Assembly: GCA_036877525.1 (NCBI GenBank)
Contig: JAZGTH010000059.1
Location: forward strand, 8,122,501-8,186,500
Source of the DNA: Chromobotia macracanthus
Taxonomy: Eukaryota > Chordata > Actinopteri > Cypriniformes > Botiidae
Direction of reading: 5' to 3'
DNA: 64,000 nt
The notes beneath the pieces are model-generated. The model ran no database searches. It had not been told where the DNA came from and saw nothing but the letters and a program-made list of their open reading frames with translations. A program made the translations under genes and the position numbers. This document shows, in pieces, positions 34,340 to 46,216 of this stretch (positions are counted from its first letter, which is position 1; every line of letters starts with the position of its first letter).

Positions 34340-36685
34340 GAAGAACAGATCCACCCTCTGAATCAAACAGGTCTTTGTTGTGCATGATTGACTGGAGTTG
34401 TTCCCGATTGAAGGTTTTGTTCTCCAGCCATGGCTTTGGGGCTTTTACGGTTGTTGTTGTAGAGACAGAAGATCAGTTTTAAGCTAATGGACTCCGTGTG
34501 TATGTGGATGGTTCTGTGCATCTGTTTACACAAGTAAACACACAAGTAAACATTCTTAATCTTTCCAGGTCACTTTCTACCCAATTTCTAGTACAGTTTT
34601 ACACTCACTGTATATACTGCTGTAGTAAACACATGAGATTATTAGAGAGGTTTTAAGACTAATCACAGTGTAAGACTTCATTAAGAAGGAAGGTCAGGGG
34701 AAATAATGGAAATCACCACACACAGAGCCTAGTGTGTTCGCTCTTGCTTCACATGACCGAGACGTATGTGATTTTGATTTTCTAGTGCCCACCCTCATTC
34801 TTCTCCACGTGGTGCTGGCAAGCCATACACGGCTAAACCCATCAGACACGCTATTTTAGGAAGGCGGGCGCCCATATTACCAAGTAAATGCAGTGAAATA
34901 AGCAGGCCTCACAGAGTTGGAAGCTACAGGCATGAAAGTAGATTGATTCAGTGGTTGGGGAACCATCTGTAGCAGGGCTGTGGGGTTCGTTGGGCTTGTT
35001 TTGGGGCCCTCTGCTTCTCTCCAGTGTCTTTGAATACACGCATTTGTAAAGATGATTATAATAGGACTGAGTCTGAACAGCCAAAGGGCAAAGATGAAGA
35101 CGAGAATAAAGATGAAGCTGTGCTTTGTTCTGCTCTAATAATGACGACCAGCAAAACATCAATAAAAAGAGACAGAAAGAGAGAGACTTTATATAAGTTT
35201 TGGCCATTTGTTTACACACCAACAGGGTTTTGGAGGCCTGAAAATGAAAACCTTTAAAAATGGGTTTTAAAATATACGTTTTTGGAAATTGTTTTCATCT
35301 CCGTGTAAACTACAAAAATGTAAATTTGTGAAAACACAATGTTTTAAGTCTGCACACAGCTCTTGTTCATACAACATATTGTTCATAGTGACCGCATCTG
35401 TTGAGCTCTAAAACACCATAAAAGTAATTCATACAACGTGTGCAGTTTGTTGATGTAAATTGTGCGCACCATGCAGTGTAATACAATGATGATTTTGAAT
35501 CACGATGTTTTGTTCCATGTGCTGCTTACAACATCTTCTGTTGTCCAGGCAGTGATGCCTGCAGGGCTGGGTGCAGCTCTGTGACATCATAGCTGATCCA
35601 GTGTTAATCTGCCAACATTAAGGCCTCATTCACCCTCCCACTGGTGAACAGAGAGCTGCTGGGAAGACTCGCTGCACTGTGTCGAGTCAGTGAGGGAAGG
35701 GAGTCCATACTGAGGCCATCTGAACATCCGTTACTGCCAGATTTCCAATCAGTGTTTCCTGTGTGTGGTGCTCTGGTATTTCATATGGTTAATGGCAGCT
35801 GTGGCCGACTGGGAACACTGGGGAAAAATCATTCTTGTACAGCTGAATAAAACTAAGGAGAGGTGAAGATGCAAGTGATATTAGGTACTAAAGGTCCCTA
35901 GCTATATTCAGAAAGGAATAGCCTTCCATACTACTGTATACTCTACTGCATACTTAATATTGCACACTGCATGTTGAACAAAATGCATTATTGCATTGAT
36001 AATTATTTCAATCTGTATTATGAAACAAGGTTCTCTAAAGGTTTTTTGCAGGACTGCATGGTTCCGTAAAGGATCATCATTGTCACGCACAATGATTCTG
36101 TAGAGGTGCCATTAAAAAAACGTTGTCATAAAATCGAAAGTTCTTTAAAATCCATTTAATACTTTCTCATTTACCACCATCCAATCTTTTTCAAATGCTG
36201 TTAAGATACAGATTACGTTACTGTAATTGTGTCACTGTTGTGTTATTGTGTTGCGGTATGAGACTGTTGTTAACGAAGCCTTCATGACTTTTTATGCAGC
36301 GTCATGTTTTACATTTGAACACTGTTCATGCGGTCTCTGTACATCAGAGCTGGATGGCAGCGGTCCAGGATTCTAGAACCTTCTGTTCACTCACTGATTC
36401 ATGAATTTTGTAGTTCTGCTCTTGCTTACAGTCTATCAGACTGTTAATTATATTACCATTCTCAGTGTCACACACACAGCCCTCCCCCTCGCTCGTCCAC
36501 TGCTCTCTCACTGGCTGGAAGGTGGCAGTATGAGCAGTGCTCGCTATACTCATACACGTGCAGTCCGTTGCGAGCGGCGTAGCATCTCTGGTCGTTGACG
36601 AGGAGCACCCATTGTAGCCTCTGAGGTCACCTGACTGAAATGAACAGGTTCTGAGCTCACCTGCCCCATTTCTTCCTTTCTCCAG

Positions 36686-36764
36686 GTCCATCTGTGGTTC
36701 CCTCGTACCTGCTCTCTCTGTGCTACACACTGAAGAACAGAATCCTACTCACAGATCCTGGCAG
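36686..36764 (+). other. map2: Candidate 5' UTR exon of map2
   Basis: A 79-base segment bounded by a pyrimidine-rich acceptor (cctttctccag, AG at 36684-36685) and a good donor (GGCAG|gtaggt). It has no start codon, so it would be a leader exon. Vertebrate MAP2 has several non-coding 5' exons spread over long introns, which makes this plausible. No similarity search was possible. Confidence 0.35.
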
Positions 36765-37439
36765 GTAGGTCCTTCTTTCTCCTTTTTTCTGCCTCTCTCA
36801 TTTTCTCTGCCTTTCCTCTCGCTGTGCTGCAGAGATGCTGCGTCACTGTATCGCTCTGGCACACACAAGGTGTGTGTCCGTCAAGCTGCTACGAGCAGTA
36901 CCGGCATTTTGCTTTCCTTGTCTGGCACAACTCTACATCTTACTGTTATCATTTTACTTATTTTTCTCCTTTCCACCGCTGACCGGCTGTTATCAGCCTG
37001 TTTCATTGTTTCGTAAATTAATCCTTCAGTGATAATATGGTGTTTGCATGTGTTTGTGCACATCTGCTGCTGAGAGCTGACCATCAGTATATATTAAGTA
37101 GCTTACTAGCTGTGTAATCACGGCTCTATATGGGACCCAAAGATGCAGATGTGTCTTACGCCATGCAGAGTGTGTGTGTGTGTTTGCAGGATGACATGCT
37201 TGTTGAATCAGGGTGACGTGATGCAGGCTGTCTAGACACCCCAGACTGTCACCCCAGACTGTCCACATGCATGACCACAGCGATTTAATGATGCTGTGGG
37301 TCATGTCACCAAATCCTGTCTCATGCTATGAGTTTGTTTTATAATCCCAATAATGGCATATACTACTATAGAGTATTTTCTCCTGGACATTCTACAATAA
37401 AGATGGCTGAGAGACTACATAACAATGTAGTTCCAGTGA

Positions 37440-37560
37440 TTTATAGAAATGGTTCATCCAAATCAAAAATTCTGTCATTGTTTTCTCATTCTCTTGGCTT
37501 TATTTATTTCTGTGGAACACGGAAGGAGAATTTTTATGTATCTTTGCAAAGCTTTTATGA
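37440..37560 (-). repeat. CCCTTTAA-family repeat fragment, inverted
   Basis: ttcatccaaatcaaaaattc, then ctgtcattgttttctcattc and tttctgtggaacacggaagg: the inverted left part of the same dispersed family. Confidence 0.5.
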
Positions 37561-38038
37561 AGTAAGTTTTTAGTGACTGTCAGTTTCCAAAAATGGAATT
37601 AAACACTATTCTATACTACCAGCACTACCAAGTATTCATTAAATTAAGTTTCTGAAGATTTGTGTCAGAAACAAAGTGACAACAATGTGGACATTTCAAG
37701 AGTGTGAAACGTGCCACTCTTGGTATTTCACATTCCTCCATCATATTTGTGCCGTATTTCAAAGATTGCTCTTTTCTCACTGTCCTCCTCTTATATGGTC
37801 CATAGGTACCGTGACCTTTTCTCATCCATTTCTCCACTTTTCTGTGTCACTGCTGAATAAGGTGAAGATACAGGTGACTAGTGTTTGTGTATCATGGAGG
37901 AGATTTCAGCGTTTTCGTCTGCTGTCTATCTTAGTCTTGCAGTGCTGTAATGGCAGACACAGAATGGCAGAAACACAGCAGTTCTGTTAACTGCTGTACC
38001 CAGTGACACCAAAACAGGGCCTGTTTCTTTAAGACCGC

Positions 38039-38099
38039 ATGTGTGTGTGTGTGTATATATACTGTATATATCCTGTGTAGTGTATATATATATATATAG
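38039..38099. repeat. (TG)/(TA) compound microsatellite
   Basis: TG run followed by two TA runs. Confidence 0.9.
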
Positions 38100-38394
38100 A
38101 GTGTTGGAGCAAAGATGCCTGTTTATTGGACATTAGGCTTTCAATCAATGTATTTATTCTCACCAATCATTTATTCATTAAGTAGTTGGAGAAGCAGCTT
38201 TAAGGAGCAACACAGCAGACACCACATAAAAAAAATAAAGTGTGCATTATTTCCCTGACACTCTGTACTTCTTGAAAGGCATCAGCCGCCTCCAGTCATT
38301 TCCTGCGTCCTTGTGAAAAAGTTTCTTAATAGAAATGAACCTTCATCTGTGCTTTAACCTGTGAACAGCTGTGACTGCAGGTACAGTTCTGTAA

Positions 38395-38568
38395 TCCTTC
38401 AGCCTTCCTCATGTCATTTCAAACCTGTACGACTCCATTTCTTCCCTGAAATACCAAAGACAATAAAGCTCCAAGCTCCATGATAGTGATAGAAATGACC
38501 CGCTGTCGTCTGTATTAGATCAGAAGCATGTGAGGACTAGTGAGCTTTGAAATTATTGACTTTGTTCA

Positions 38569-38607
<39 letters not shown>

Positions 38608-38726
38608 GATTGATCTGGATGTTGATTGTTTAAAAATGTAACGATTTGTGTTTCACAGAAGACTATCACACAGGTTTGGAATGACATGAGTGTCAATTAT
38701 GTAAATTGGGTGAACTGTCCCTTTAA
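38395..38726 (+). repeat. CCCTTTAA-ended dispersed repeat with internal TA tract
   Basis: Contains catgtcatttcaaacctgta, then a (TA) tract, and ends gggtgaactgtccctttaa. This ending recurs at 34.33 and 48.19 kb and is common in cyprinid genomes. Confidence 0.6.
38572..38601. repeat. (TA) microsatellite
   Basis: Uninterrupted TA run inside the 38.4 kb dispersed repeat. Confidence 0.95.
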
Positions 38727-39195
38727 ACATGTTGATTCAGTGAAGAAAGAAATAAAATGGCATGAAAGGGTTTCAGTGCTTCTCAGTGCTGTATAAAAGA
38801 GTGTAATGAGACTGAATTGTGTACAGACACACAGTCTCGCTTTGGGAGGCACTGCAGCAGGGAAAGCAATGATGTAATGCCCATAAGGGGGCTTGGTCGC
38901 CCCTTCCTTCGTTTCTGTGGTGGAGAGAGAGAGGGAGAGAGAGAGAGACAGCTGACAGTGTCCCTTCCTTATGTGGGGGAGATCGAAAGCAACACTGAAA
39001 AGATCTTATAGGAGCAGACATATATGCTGTAGCTGTTTCTCTTCTTAGCTGAATGAATACTGACGCACACGTCTGGCTGAAAACAGCAGCTTTTCTTGGA
39101 TGTTTTGGATACTGAATGGCATGCTGGATTGCTGGTGTCCCCAACAGTCTGCATAACTAAAATCTGCGTTCAGTACCTGAAGTTACTAAGCTAGT

Positions 39196-39423
39196 ATGTA
39201 ACGGATCAAAACTGTCTCCTTACCTTATCACGCTTCACAACTGTAAATTTATAATAATGATTTATCATGTGAGCTGTCGGGAAATGTCAGTTTGGCTTTT
39301 TTTGAATTATTTATTTCAACATGTAATAAAAAGTACATAAAATAACCTGCAATTTTATCAAAATAGAAATGTTTCAAACAGAGATGGCGATAGTGAGGCA
39401 AAAGTTACGGATTGCAGCTTTGA
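39196..39423. mobile_element. TTAAAGCTGCA-family element, diverged
   Basis: Shares aatttataataatgatttat, gggaaatgtcagtttggct and the end ttacggattgcagctttga with the copies at 45 and 46 kb. The left terminus is eroded. Confidence 0.7.
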
Positions 39424-39531
39424 AGGAATGGAATCTGGATTCTGTTATTTCTTTGAGTGGATTATAATGAGATTTTATAAATTGCACATATTGTATATTG
39501 AGGAGAGAGTAATATCACCATTCTGATGGCA

Positions 39532-39665
39532 TGGGGTGGGGTGGTGTAGTGGGTAACTCTTAGGACTAGTAACTGGAAGGTTGCTGATTTGATCTCTCCA
39601 GTAAGCAGCCCATGAGCCTTTATCACTGTGCCTTTGAGCAAGGCAATTATTGTCTCAGTAGGTTG
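39532..39665 (+). repeat. tRNA-derived SINE (V-SINE-like)
   Basis: Contains gtggtgtagtgggtaactct (A-box-like), gctgatttgatctctcc (B-box-like), then gtgcctttgagcaaggcaat, resembling the conserved core of V-SINE elements. Confidence 0.6.
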
Positions 39666-42147
39666 TGATGGAAGCTTATAGAAAACAAGGAAGTGAAAGT
39701 GAGAAATTTAAAGGTCAAGATCATGTTTGGGTTGTTTTTGAAACACATGAAATGTGTTGGCAAGAGTTTTTCTAAAATTAGTACAAGTTTTGAAGGGTAT
39801 AAAGAACAAACTGATTATTAGATCTCCAAAACCAGACAGCTGTCTGTGCTTTTAAACCAAATTTAAACTCCAGATTTCTGAATACTTGTGTGAGAAATCC
39901 ACCTCTTGCAATAACAATCCCATGTTCTTGATTGATGGACAACTGAAGACAGAAATCTGATGTTTATTGTCTCTTGCTTGTTAGCAAATAATTATGCTTT
40001 GAGAATGTTGTCTGCAGCTTTATTTCAAATCCTGCATCTGCCAGACAGAGATGATGGATCTCGACAATTAGGACATAAGAAGGGCCCAAAGCTCAGATTA
40101 TATTACAATATAATGAAAGATAAATCATAAATCCATCAGCTAAGATTTTTATGAACGTTATTACGAGTGAGATGAGTCTGACTTCAGAAAATAATAAGAG
40201 TTTTTAATATTGGTTTAGTGATATCTTTATTACCATGGCATTTTTCTGATTTCCATGACATGTCTGTCTTTTGCACCAAATTTAAGAACAAATCCATTCT
40301 ATATAGCTACAGACTATATAAACTGTTTTTGGTTCCTAACTGCTCGCTTTTGCCATAAATTACAAATTCATTCCTCACTCAGAAAAAATAAAAACCAAGT
40401 AAAAAAGTGCCTTATTTTTATTTTTGAAGATCTGAAGAAATCACACCTGTTTCTGGTAGCAGGAAATTAATATTTCCAATGGATTGATAATACTTCCTTA
40501 TAGTATAGTAGATGTTTTTAGTACATACTTGAAAAACACAATCAGTTTTACCAGACAGTTTTCAGGAAAAGGATGAAGGGCTTGGGGTCTGTGTGCTTCT
40601 ATGTGGTGCCCTCAGTCAGTCAGTATTGCCATGATGTCATTTCCTGCAGCTCCAGAGTGATTTGATCGAAAGATTGGCTTTAAAACTTCTGTGATTCACA
40701 GCTGAGCAACTGCTATTGAGATAAATAGTAATGCAAATTGATTTTCCAGGTAGTACACACCATGTTTTATTTTATATTTTAGGTGCTATGTTGGCTCATT
40801 TGCTCATCAAACTTTGTATTCTTGTAAAGATACCTTTAGTAAACTAAAGATACTTTAAGGGGTCCAAGCCACCAGTCAACTCCTTGACTGAGATTGAGTA
40901 CAATAATGAAATGAAACATATGTTCTGCACCACATAAAGTGACTGAAGTGTGCTGTTCATAGACCACAGTGCTAGAGTGAGATAGTGGTCCAGCAGAAGC
41001 ATATTTCCACCATCTGCCAGTCTTCCTGCTTTAAACATCAATATCTGCTTTGATGAAACATCCAGGCAAGAAGCAGCCCTACTGTCATGTGTTTTTACTA
41101 CAGCCTCTTGACTGCTCAGCTCTTTGAATTGTGTGCTTCTCTTGGAGGTTTTCCAAGTTAATGTAGTTCTTTTGGTCTTTCTCTTTTTGGTTTGGGTAGT
41201 CAGTGAGTTTAGTCGAGGGAGGTACAGGGCTAATTCAGACACCACTAGCTCTGAAAATCACATAATGATATCCTGAAAAGAAAGTGAGATGGCCACACCA
41301 GAGTCTGCGGTTAACACAGATATTTTCTGAACAGCACTGGACCCACCCTCCTCCTCTTTCACTGGGCCGTCTTCTCCCGCCTTCAGTGTTTAGCATGCAG
41401 GGTCCAGAATGAACACTTACCAAACACTTAACAGGCTTTGGTAAGTAAACAAAACCAGCGGGTTAGTGACATCATTAAGAATTGCAAAACAATACACTGT
41501 GAAAAAGAGCGAGTCAAAATCTAAAAAAAAAATCGTACAAAATCAAGTAATGTTTCTAACTTGAATCTTGTTTGCATCTTTGCAACATAACCACAAGTTT
41601 TAATGATGTATGAATGCCGCAACTTCTCCCACTTGGCTGTTGTGACAGCATGTAAAACATATTTAGGTTCATGTTTGTATGTACTGTTTGTGTGTGTTTT
41701 CAGTGTGTATACATGCAGTTATTTGCCTGTGTGTGTGTGATGCATTGAATCCCATCTGCTGCAGCAGTATGTTAGTTCTGGTCTGGGGCCTGTGCGGTGC
41801 TCTCTGTGCCTGTGAGGGCGGTATTACTCTGTCTTGTTTGAGCTCTCAGTGCGAACATGCCGCGGAGAGCCTCATGAGTCAGTGTGTGGAGCACTAGCAT
41901 ATTATCTGGTAGCAGAGAGGAAAATGCTGTGTTTTCCACCTCATATATCCCCTCCAGCTGAAACAGAGAGTCAGAGAGGCTGCTCACTGCTGGCCCTCCA
42001 TAAAAGACAATTAATGGAGAGACAGGCAGACAGATAGATGCAGAGATGAGGAGATGGATGGGTGCATGATAGATGGAAGGAGGGAAGGAAAGGAAAAAGG
42101 AAAGAACGAAGAAAGAACTGATGTATTTGTTCACTTTGAAGTGCAAA

Positions 42148-42260
42148 AAGTACCATGGTAATATCATAGTCGTCTCGGCTGTGAATATAAATGTACAGTA
42201 GTATTCTTTAAAATACGCTGGAGGACCATGTAACTACCATGGTACATGAATATGGAAATT
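42148..42260. repeat. ACCATGGT-rich repeat fragment
   Basis: Words aagtaccatggtaatatcat and aactaccatggtacatgaat relate it to the 51.1 kb repeat. Confidence 0.45.
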
Positions 42261-42319
42261 ACTCAGTATATTTTGGTGAATATCAAAAAAACATAGTATC
42301 ATTGCATGAGACATTACTA

Positions 42320-42400
42320 TAGCATGTTTATATGTTCCCTGGGAATCGAACCCATGATTGCTAGCATCAAACTCTACCAGTTGACCTACAGCAGCACTGG
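42320..42400 (-). repeat. tRNA-derived SINE head
   Basis: Read on the minus strand: an A-box-like tgtaggtcaactggtagag, then a perfect B box within gggttcgattcccaggg. This is tRNA-derived but has no credible cloverleaf, so it is a SINE head rather than a tRNA gene. Confidence 0.65.
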
Positions 42401-42933
42401 TCTCTTCTCTTCAGCCTTTTCTGGACTGCTGTAGACAAATGCGTGCACACACAAAGCTCCAGAAGCCTGCGGGAATACTGAATGATTCAGGTTTATCTGG
42501 AAGCAGAGCTGCAGTCATCAGTATATTATGCTCTGTAATAAAGACATGTTTAAGTGTGTGTGAATGGAGCTGAGCAGAGGTGACAGGTGTGGCGGGGCGC
42601 TGTCATTGGCTGATAACTCTGCTCTTTATTCAATTCAGGCCTGTGGAGATGCTCTCTGTTTCCTTGATCAAAGAAATGCATGCCCGCGGACGCTTTACAG
42701 AATGCGTCAGTGTTGCAGTTAAAATCTATGTCAGGCATTCTTTATGTCCGTGGAGTGTGTGAAGGAGATAAAGACTGTTTCTAAACCTTGCTGTCTACTG
42801 CCTAACTACAGTGGAGCAGAATAAGGCAAGGATTTGGGACGCTCTACATGCACTAGGCTGCATTTCTGTGCAACATACAAACGCGCTTCCCAAGAGAAGT
42901 GATAGAGGACTCGCATTTAAATTTAGTAGAAGC

Positions 42934-43255
42934 CTGGCTAACAATTATAGGTTGTAAGAATGTTTCCCTAACTTTTCATTAAGTAACACAAACGTTTAAA
43001 ATGTTATTTCTAATGTTTTAAAAAAGTTCAGTGTCCAGTTTTTAGACATTATATTATATATATTTTTTTAAATATTCAGTTTTTAAAACATTCCTCTAAC
43101 AATTGAATGTTTAACAAATAATGTTTGTGATTATATACATAATATATAACGTTAAAAAGTGCTCGGCTTACATTATTGCAAGAATGTTTTGGAGAACTTT
43201 GGGAGAATTTTACAGAACATGCGCCAGCGTTCTGAGAACGTTCCCGTTCAGCTGG
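42934..43255 (-). mobile_element. CCCAGCTAAC-family MITE, inverted
   Basis: Begins ctggctaacaattataggtt and ends gagaacgttcccgttcagct plus gg. Confidence 0.8.
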
Positions 43256-43405
43256 TGGGCTCACGGTAATGTTGCTAAGCTGATGATGAATTATTTTTAC
43301 AAGCAAAATATATACATATATTTGGTAAACAACAGGCCTAAATTAAAACCACAAATGATTCAAAATGGAGAGCCAAAGAGAATTCACATTCACATTCACA
43401 TCTGC

Positions 43406-43408
<3 letters not shown>

Positions 43409-43438
<30 letters not shown>
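43409..43438. repeat. (GT) microsatellite
   Basis: Uninterrupted GT run preceded by three cacatt units. Confidence 0.95.
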
Positions 43439-43440
<2 letters not shown>

Positions 43441-43821
43441 CATACACTCATTATCTTGGTCGTGATCTCATTAAAGAACTAATGAACTCATTCTGTGTTT
43501 TAGTAACACTCTTTAATGTGTTCGTCCTCACACACTCCTGAAGTGCGGGGCTGCGTAATCTACTGGAGCTAATGTTGATATAGAAGATTCAAAATGTTAA
43601 AATTGTCAAAAAGTTGATTTAAAAATGATAAATAACCTTTTATTTATTATTTATTTATTATTATTTATTTATTTATAATGTGTATGCACCAATATAGCAA
43701 TAAACATCAATACCTGCCTACATACATTTTTATGAAAATGTTTTACTGTATGAAAAGCCTACATTTAAATATTATTGATATAACTGGGCAGCTAACAGTG
43801 TTTCTCTGTCACTGTTTGCAG

Positions 43822-43924
43822 GTGTTTGTCACACTGATTGTATCTGAGACTCTTCTGGGCTCTGGAACCGCCTCCTCCCAAACACACCACCAATCATCAC
43901 TGGAGTCTACCACCACCTACACAG
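43822..43924 (+). other. Weak candidate 5' UTR exon of map2
   Basis: A 103-base segment with acceptor cactgtttgcag ending at 43821 and possible donor CACAG|gtgcca at 43925. No ATG inside. The donor is weaker than at the 36.7 kb candidate. Confidence 0.2.
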
Positions 43925-44989
43925 GTGCCAGCCAATCCCTGTGCATATCTCCAGACTGACCAATCACAGGCTTTTCACACTTTGAAATCTCATGCTATAT
44001 GAAGTGCCTCCGATCCTGTTTGTAAACAGTGGGTGGAGTCCACCTGTTTTGTGTGCACTGGTCTGCAAATGCAAATGCTAAAAAATGTGTAAAAAGTTTT
44101 TATTTCCAAGTCTGATTTTATTTGTGACTTTTCTTCATAATGATACACTTAACATACATTTACATCTCTCATTTTACATATCGGTGGATTCATTGCGTTT
44201 TTGAGAACCTCTTTCCATTTATTTGTGCATCTTTAACTATGTATTTGTGAGCCAACTATTTGTTTTGTAAATCTGCTTCTGTTTATTTGGGACTATGAGC
44301 CAGTTCAAACCCTACAAGAGAAAGCTTTCAGCCTTGTCTGTGGAAAAACAGGAGCTGTGAGTGGGCTGAGAGGGTGGAGGAGAGCTCTTCAAGCTGTGAA
44401 CGAGCGTGATGCACGCCCTCGTAATACCAAAACAAAAGCCAGCTAATAAGCAACACTCTGCTTTTCTGGTTGCTTCTGTGTTGTCAAGCGAAGCTCCAGC
44501 AGACGGGCTTTTTAGTAGCTTCCCCAACGCTTTTGATGGACGTCAGGCCTTCCGAAAAATGTGACGACTCTTCCTTTAGCTCTAATGATTGTTTACATGC
44601 TCATGTTGGAGGGTGGGATGTTTCTTGGCAGGTCCATGTTCCCACGAGCGGACGCCCACACTGGAGGCGTGAAAAGAGATGAGATTCATGTCTCTGTTTT
44701 GACTTCTTTCGATAAAAACGTGCAGCTGTTGACTTCATACGTGTCAATGCATCTGTGCCTAATTGTTTGCATACTTCAGGAGTGTGTTCGTGTACAGAAT
44801 GGATCTGGCTAAGCTTCTCCGATACAAAGGAGATTAGCAACTAACTAATCTTTTAAGATTTTCAATTAAGACACTGTTCAGGCTAATCTTATGAGTCAGT
44901 TATGAATCACGCATTATTTTGTCGGTGTGTATTATATTTGTGTGTGAATGAAGATTAGGAAATAATATGGCATCTATACAGCACATAAC

Positions 44990-45276
44990 TTAAAGCTGCA
45001 GTCTGTAACTTTTGCCTCTCTGGTGCCATCTCTGTCTGAAACATAAAATTGCAGGTCACTTTACATACTTTTCATTATGTATGTTGAAGTCAATTATAGC
45101 CATTCCAAATTTCCTGGGAAATCGGACCCCACAGCTCAAATTATAAATCATTATTATATAAATTACCATTGCGAATTGGGGTAAAGTAAGGAGATTGAAC
45201 ACTGATCTGTTATGTACTGCACAATAAGTGATTTTTGTTTATTTTTAATCAAAAAAGGTATAGATTGCAGCTTTAA
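44990..45276. mobile_element. TTAAAGCTGCA-family element, full length
   Basis: Left end ttaaagctgcagtctgtaac is the inverted image of the right end, tagattgcagctttaa. 287 bases. TTAA at both ends could be part of a target duplication. Confidence 0.8.
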
Positions 45277-45928
45277 TAACTCTCTTTTTGTAGCGTATAA
45301 GCCTTGTTGACATTACAGCATAAATATCAGACTGACAGAGCAGTGCAGGATGTCACGATCACGCTTACACAAGTCTGTTTTCACTGTCTTCACCAGCTGA
45401 AGCAGATGTGTAATGCAGCCCACAGGCTTTAATTACATATGTAATAAACTTCAGCAATATTATCTGTATAGCAGATTCAACAGTTCCACTGTAGTTGTGG
45501 ATGTTGAAACTCACCTTAACGAGCTTCCAATAATGGGTTTCAAATATAGCAGAAAAGCTGGAAGGAAAACAAATAAATAAGATGCCGATAAACAGTCATT
45601 ACTCTGCTGAGATGAGTCGGGTGTCTTGTGTAATCTAACAGGATGAGTGATGTCTATCCCTAGACAAAAATCCTAAAGGAACATTCAGGATTGCAAATAG
45701 AATCGCAAACATAATTTCTATCATAATTTGGGCTGATGTTAAAGTTCGCTGTTTTATTGTCTCCCAGTGGTAGCGCTGCTTTTTGAATTCTTGCGTCATT
45801 TGCTATTATTGCTCTAAACTTTTTGTACAACATTAAATGGCTTTATATCATTAATTTATTTATAACTTAGGCTGCATTGACTGCAACAGTTGCTCAAAAC
45901 AGTTCTTTAATAACTGCTTTGCTCTTGG

Positions 45929-46216
45929 TTAAAGCTGCAATTTGTAACTTTTTTTTGGTTAAAAATGAACAAAAATCGTTGTCGAGTAAGTACATAACAG
46001 ATAAGTGTCTCCTTAACTTACTTCCGAGTCACAATAACTTTATAATAATGATTTATAATTTGAGCTGCCCGATCTGAGTTCCTGGGAAATGTCAGTTTGG
46101 CTTAATTTGACTTCAACATACATATTAAAAAAAGTGCATAAAGTAACCTGCAATTTTATGTTTATGTTAACAGAGATGGCGGTAAAGAGGTAAAAAGTTA
46201 CAGATTGCAGCTTTAA
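45929..46216. mobile_element. TTAAAGCTGCA-family element, full length
   Basis: Left end ttaaagctgcaatttgtaac, right end cagattgcagctttaa. 288 bases. Internal block gggaaatgtcagtttggctt is shared with the 39.2 kb copy. Confidence 0.8.

Larger units (their letters stand above)
15731..36685 (+). other. Large map2 5' intron rich in MITEs
   Basis: I find no supported coding exon in these 21 kb. Contents are listed separately: MITE copies, an AT-rich hairpin at 23.4 kb, X-box palindromes at 24.1 kb, microsatellites and SINE tails. The longest open frames (about 60-125 codons) overlap each other on both strands, start in repeats or low-complexity sequence and show no domain features. Confidence 0.55.
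36765..43821 (+). other. map2 5' intron, repeats only
   Basis: No coding exon supported. It holds SINE copies, (TA)/(TG) microsatellites, a TTAAAGCTGCA-family copy and a CCCAGCTAAC-family copy, each listed separately. Confidence 0.5.

Noticed and set aside
35024..35257. Charged Lys/Glu/Asp-rich open frame
   Set aside because: Short, low complexity and unsupported by splice sites or homology.
36344..36730. 128-codon minus-strand open frame
   Set aside because: It runs antisense to the candidate leader exon and has no recognisable features.
40844..41245. 133-codon minus-strand open frame
   Set aside because: Lysine/serine-rich start and no motif I recognise. I considered a decayed transposase or retroelement but found no catalytic motif or terminal repeat.
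42320..42400. tRNA gene on the minus strand
   Set aside because: A and B boxes are present, but the acceptor stem does not pair and the sequence continues into a dispersed-repeat tail. Called a SINE head.
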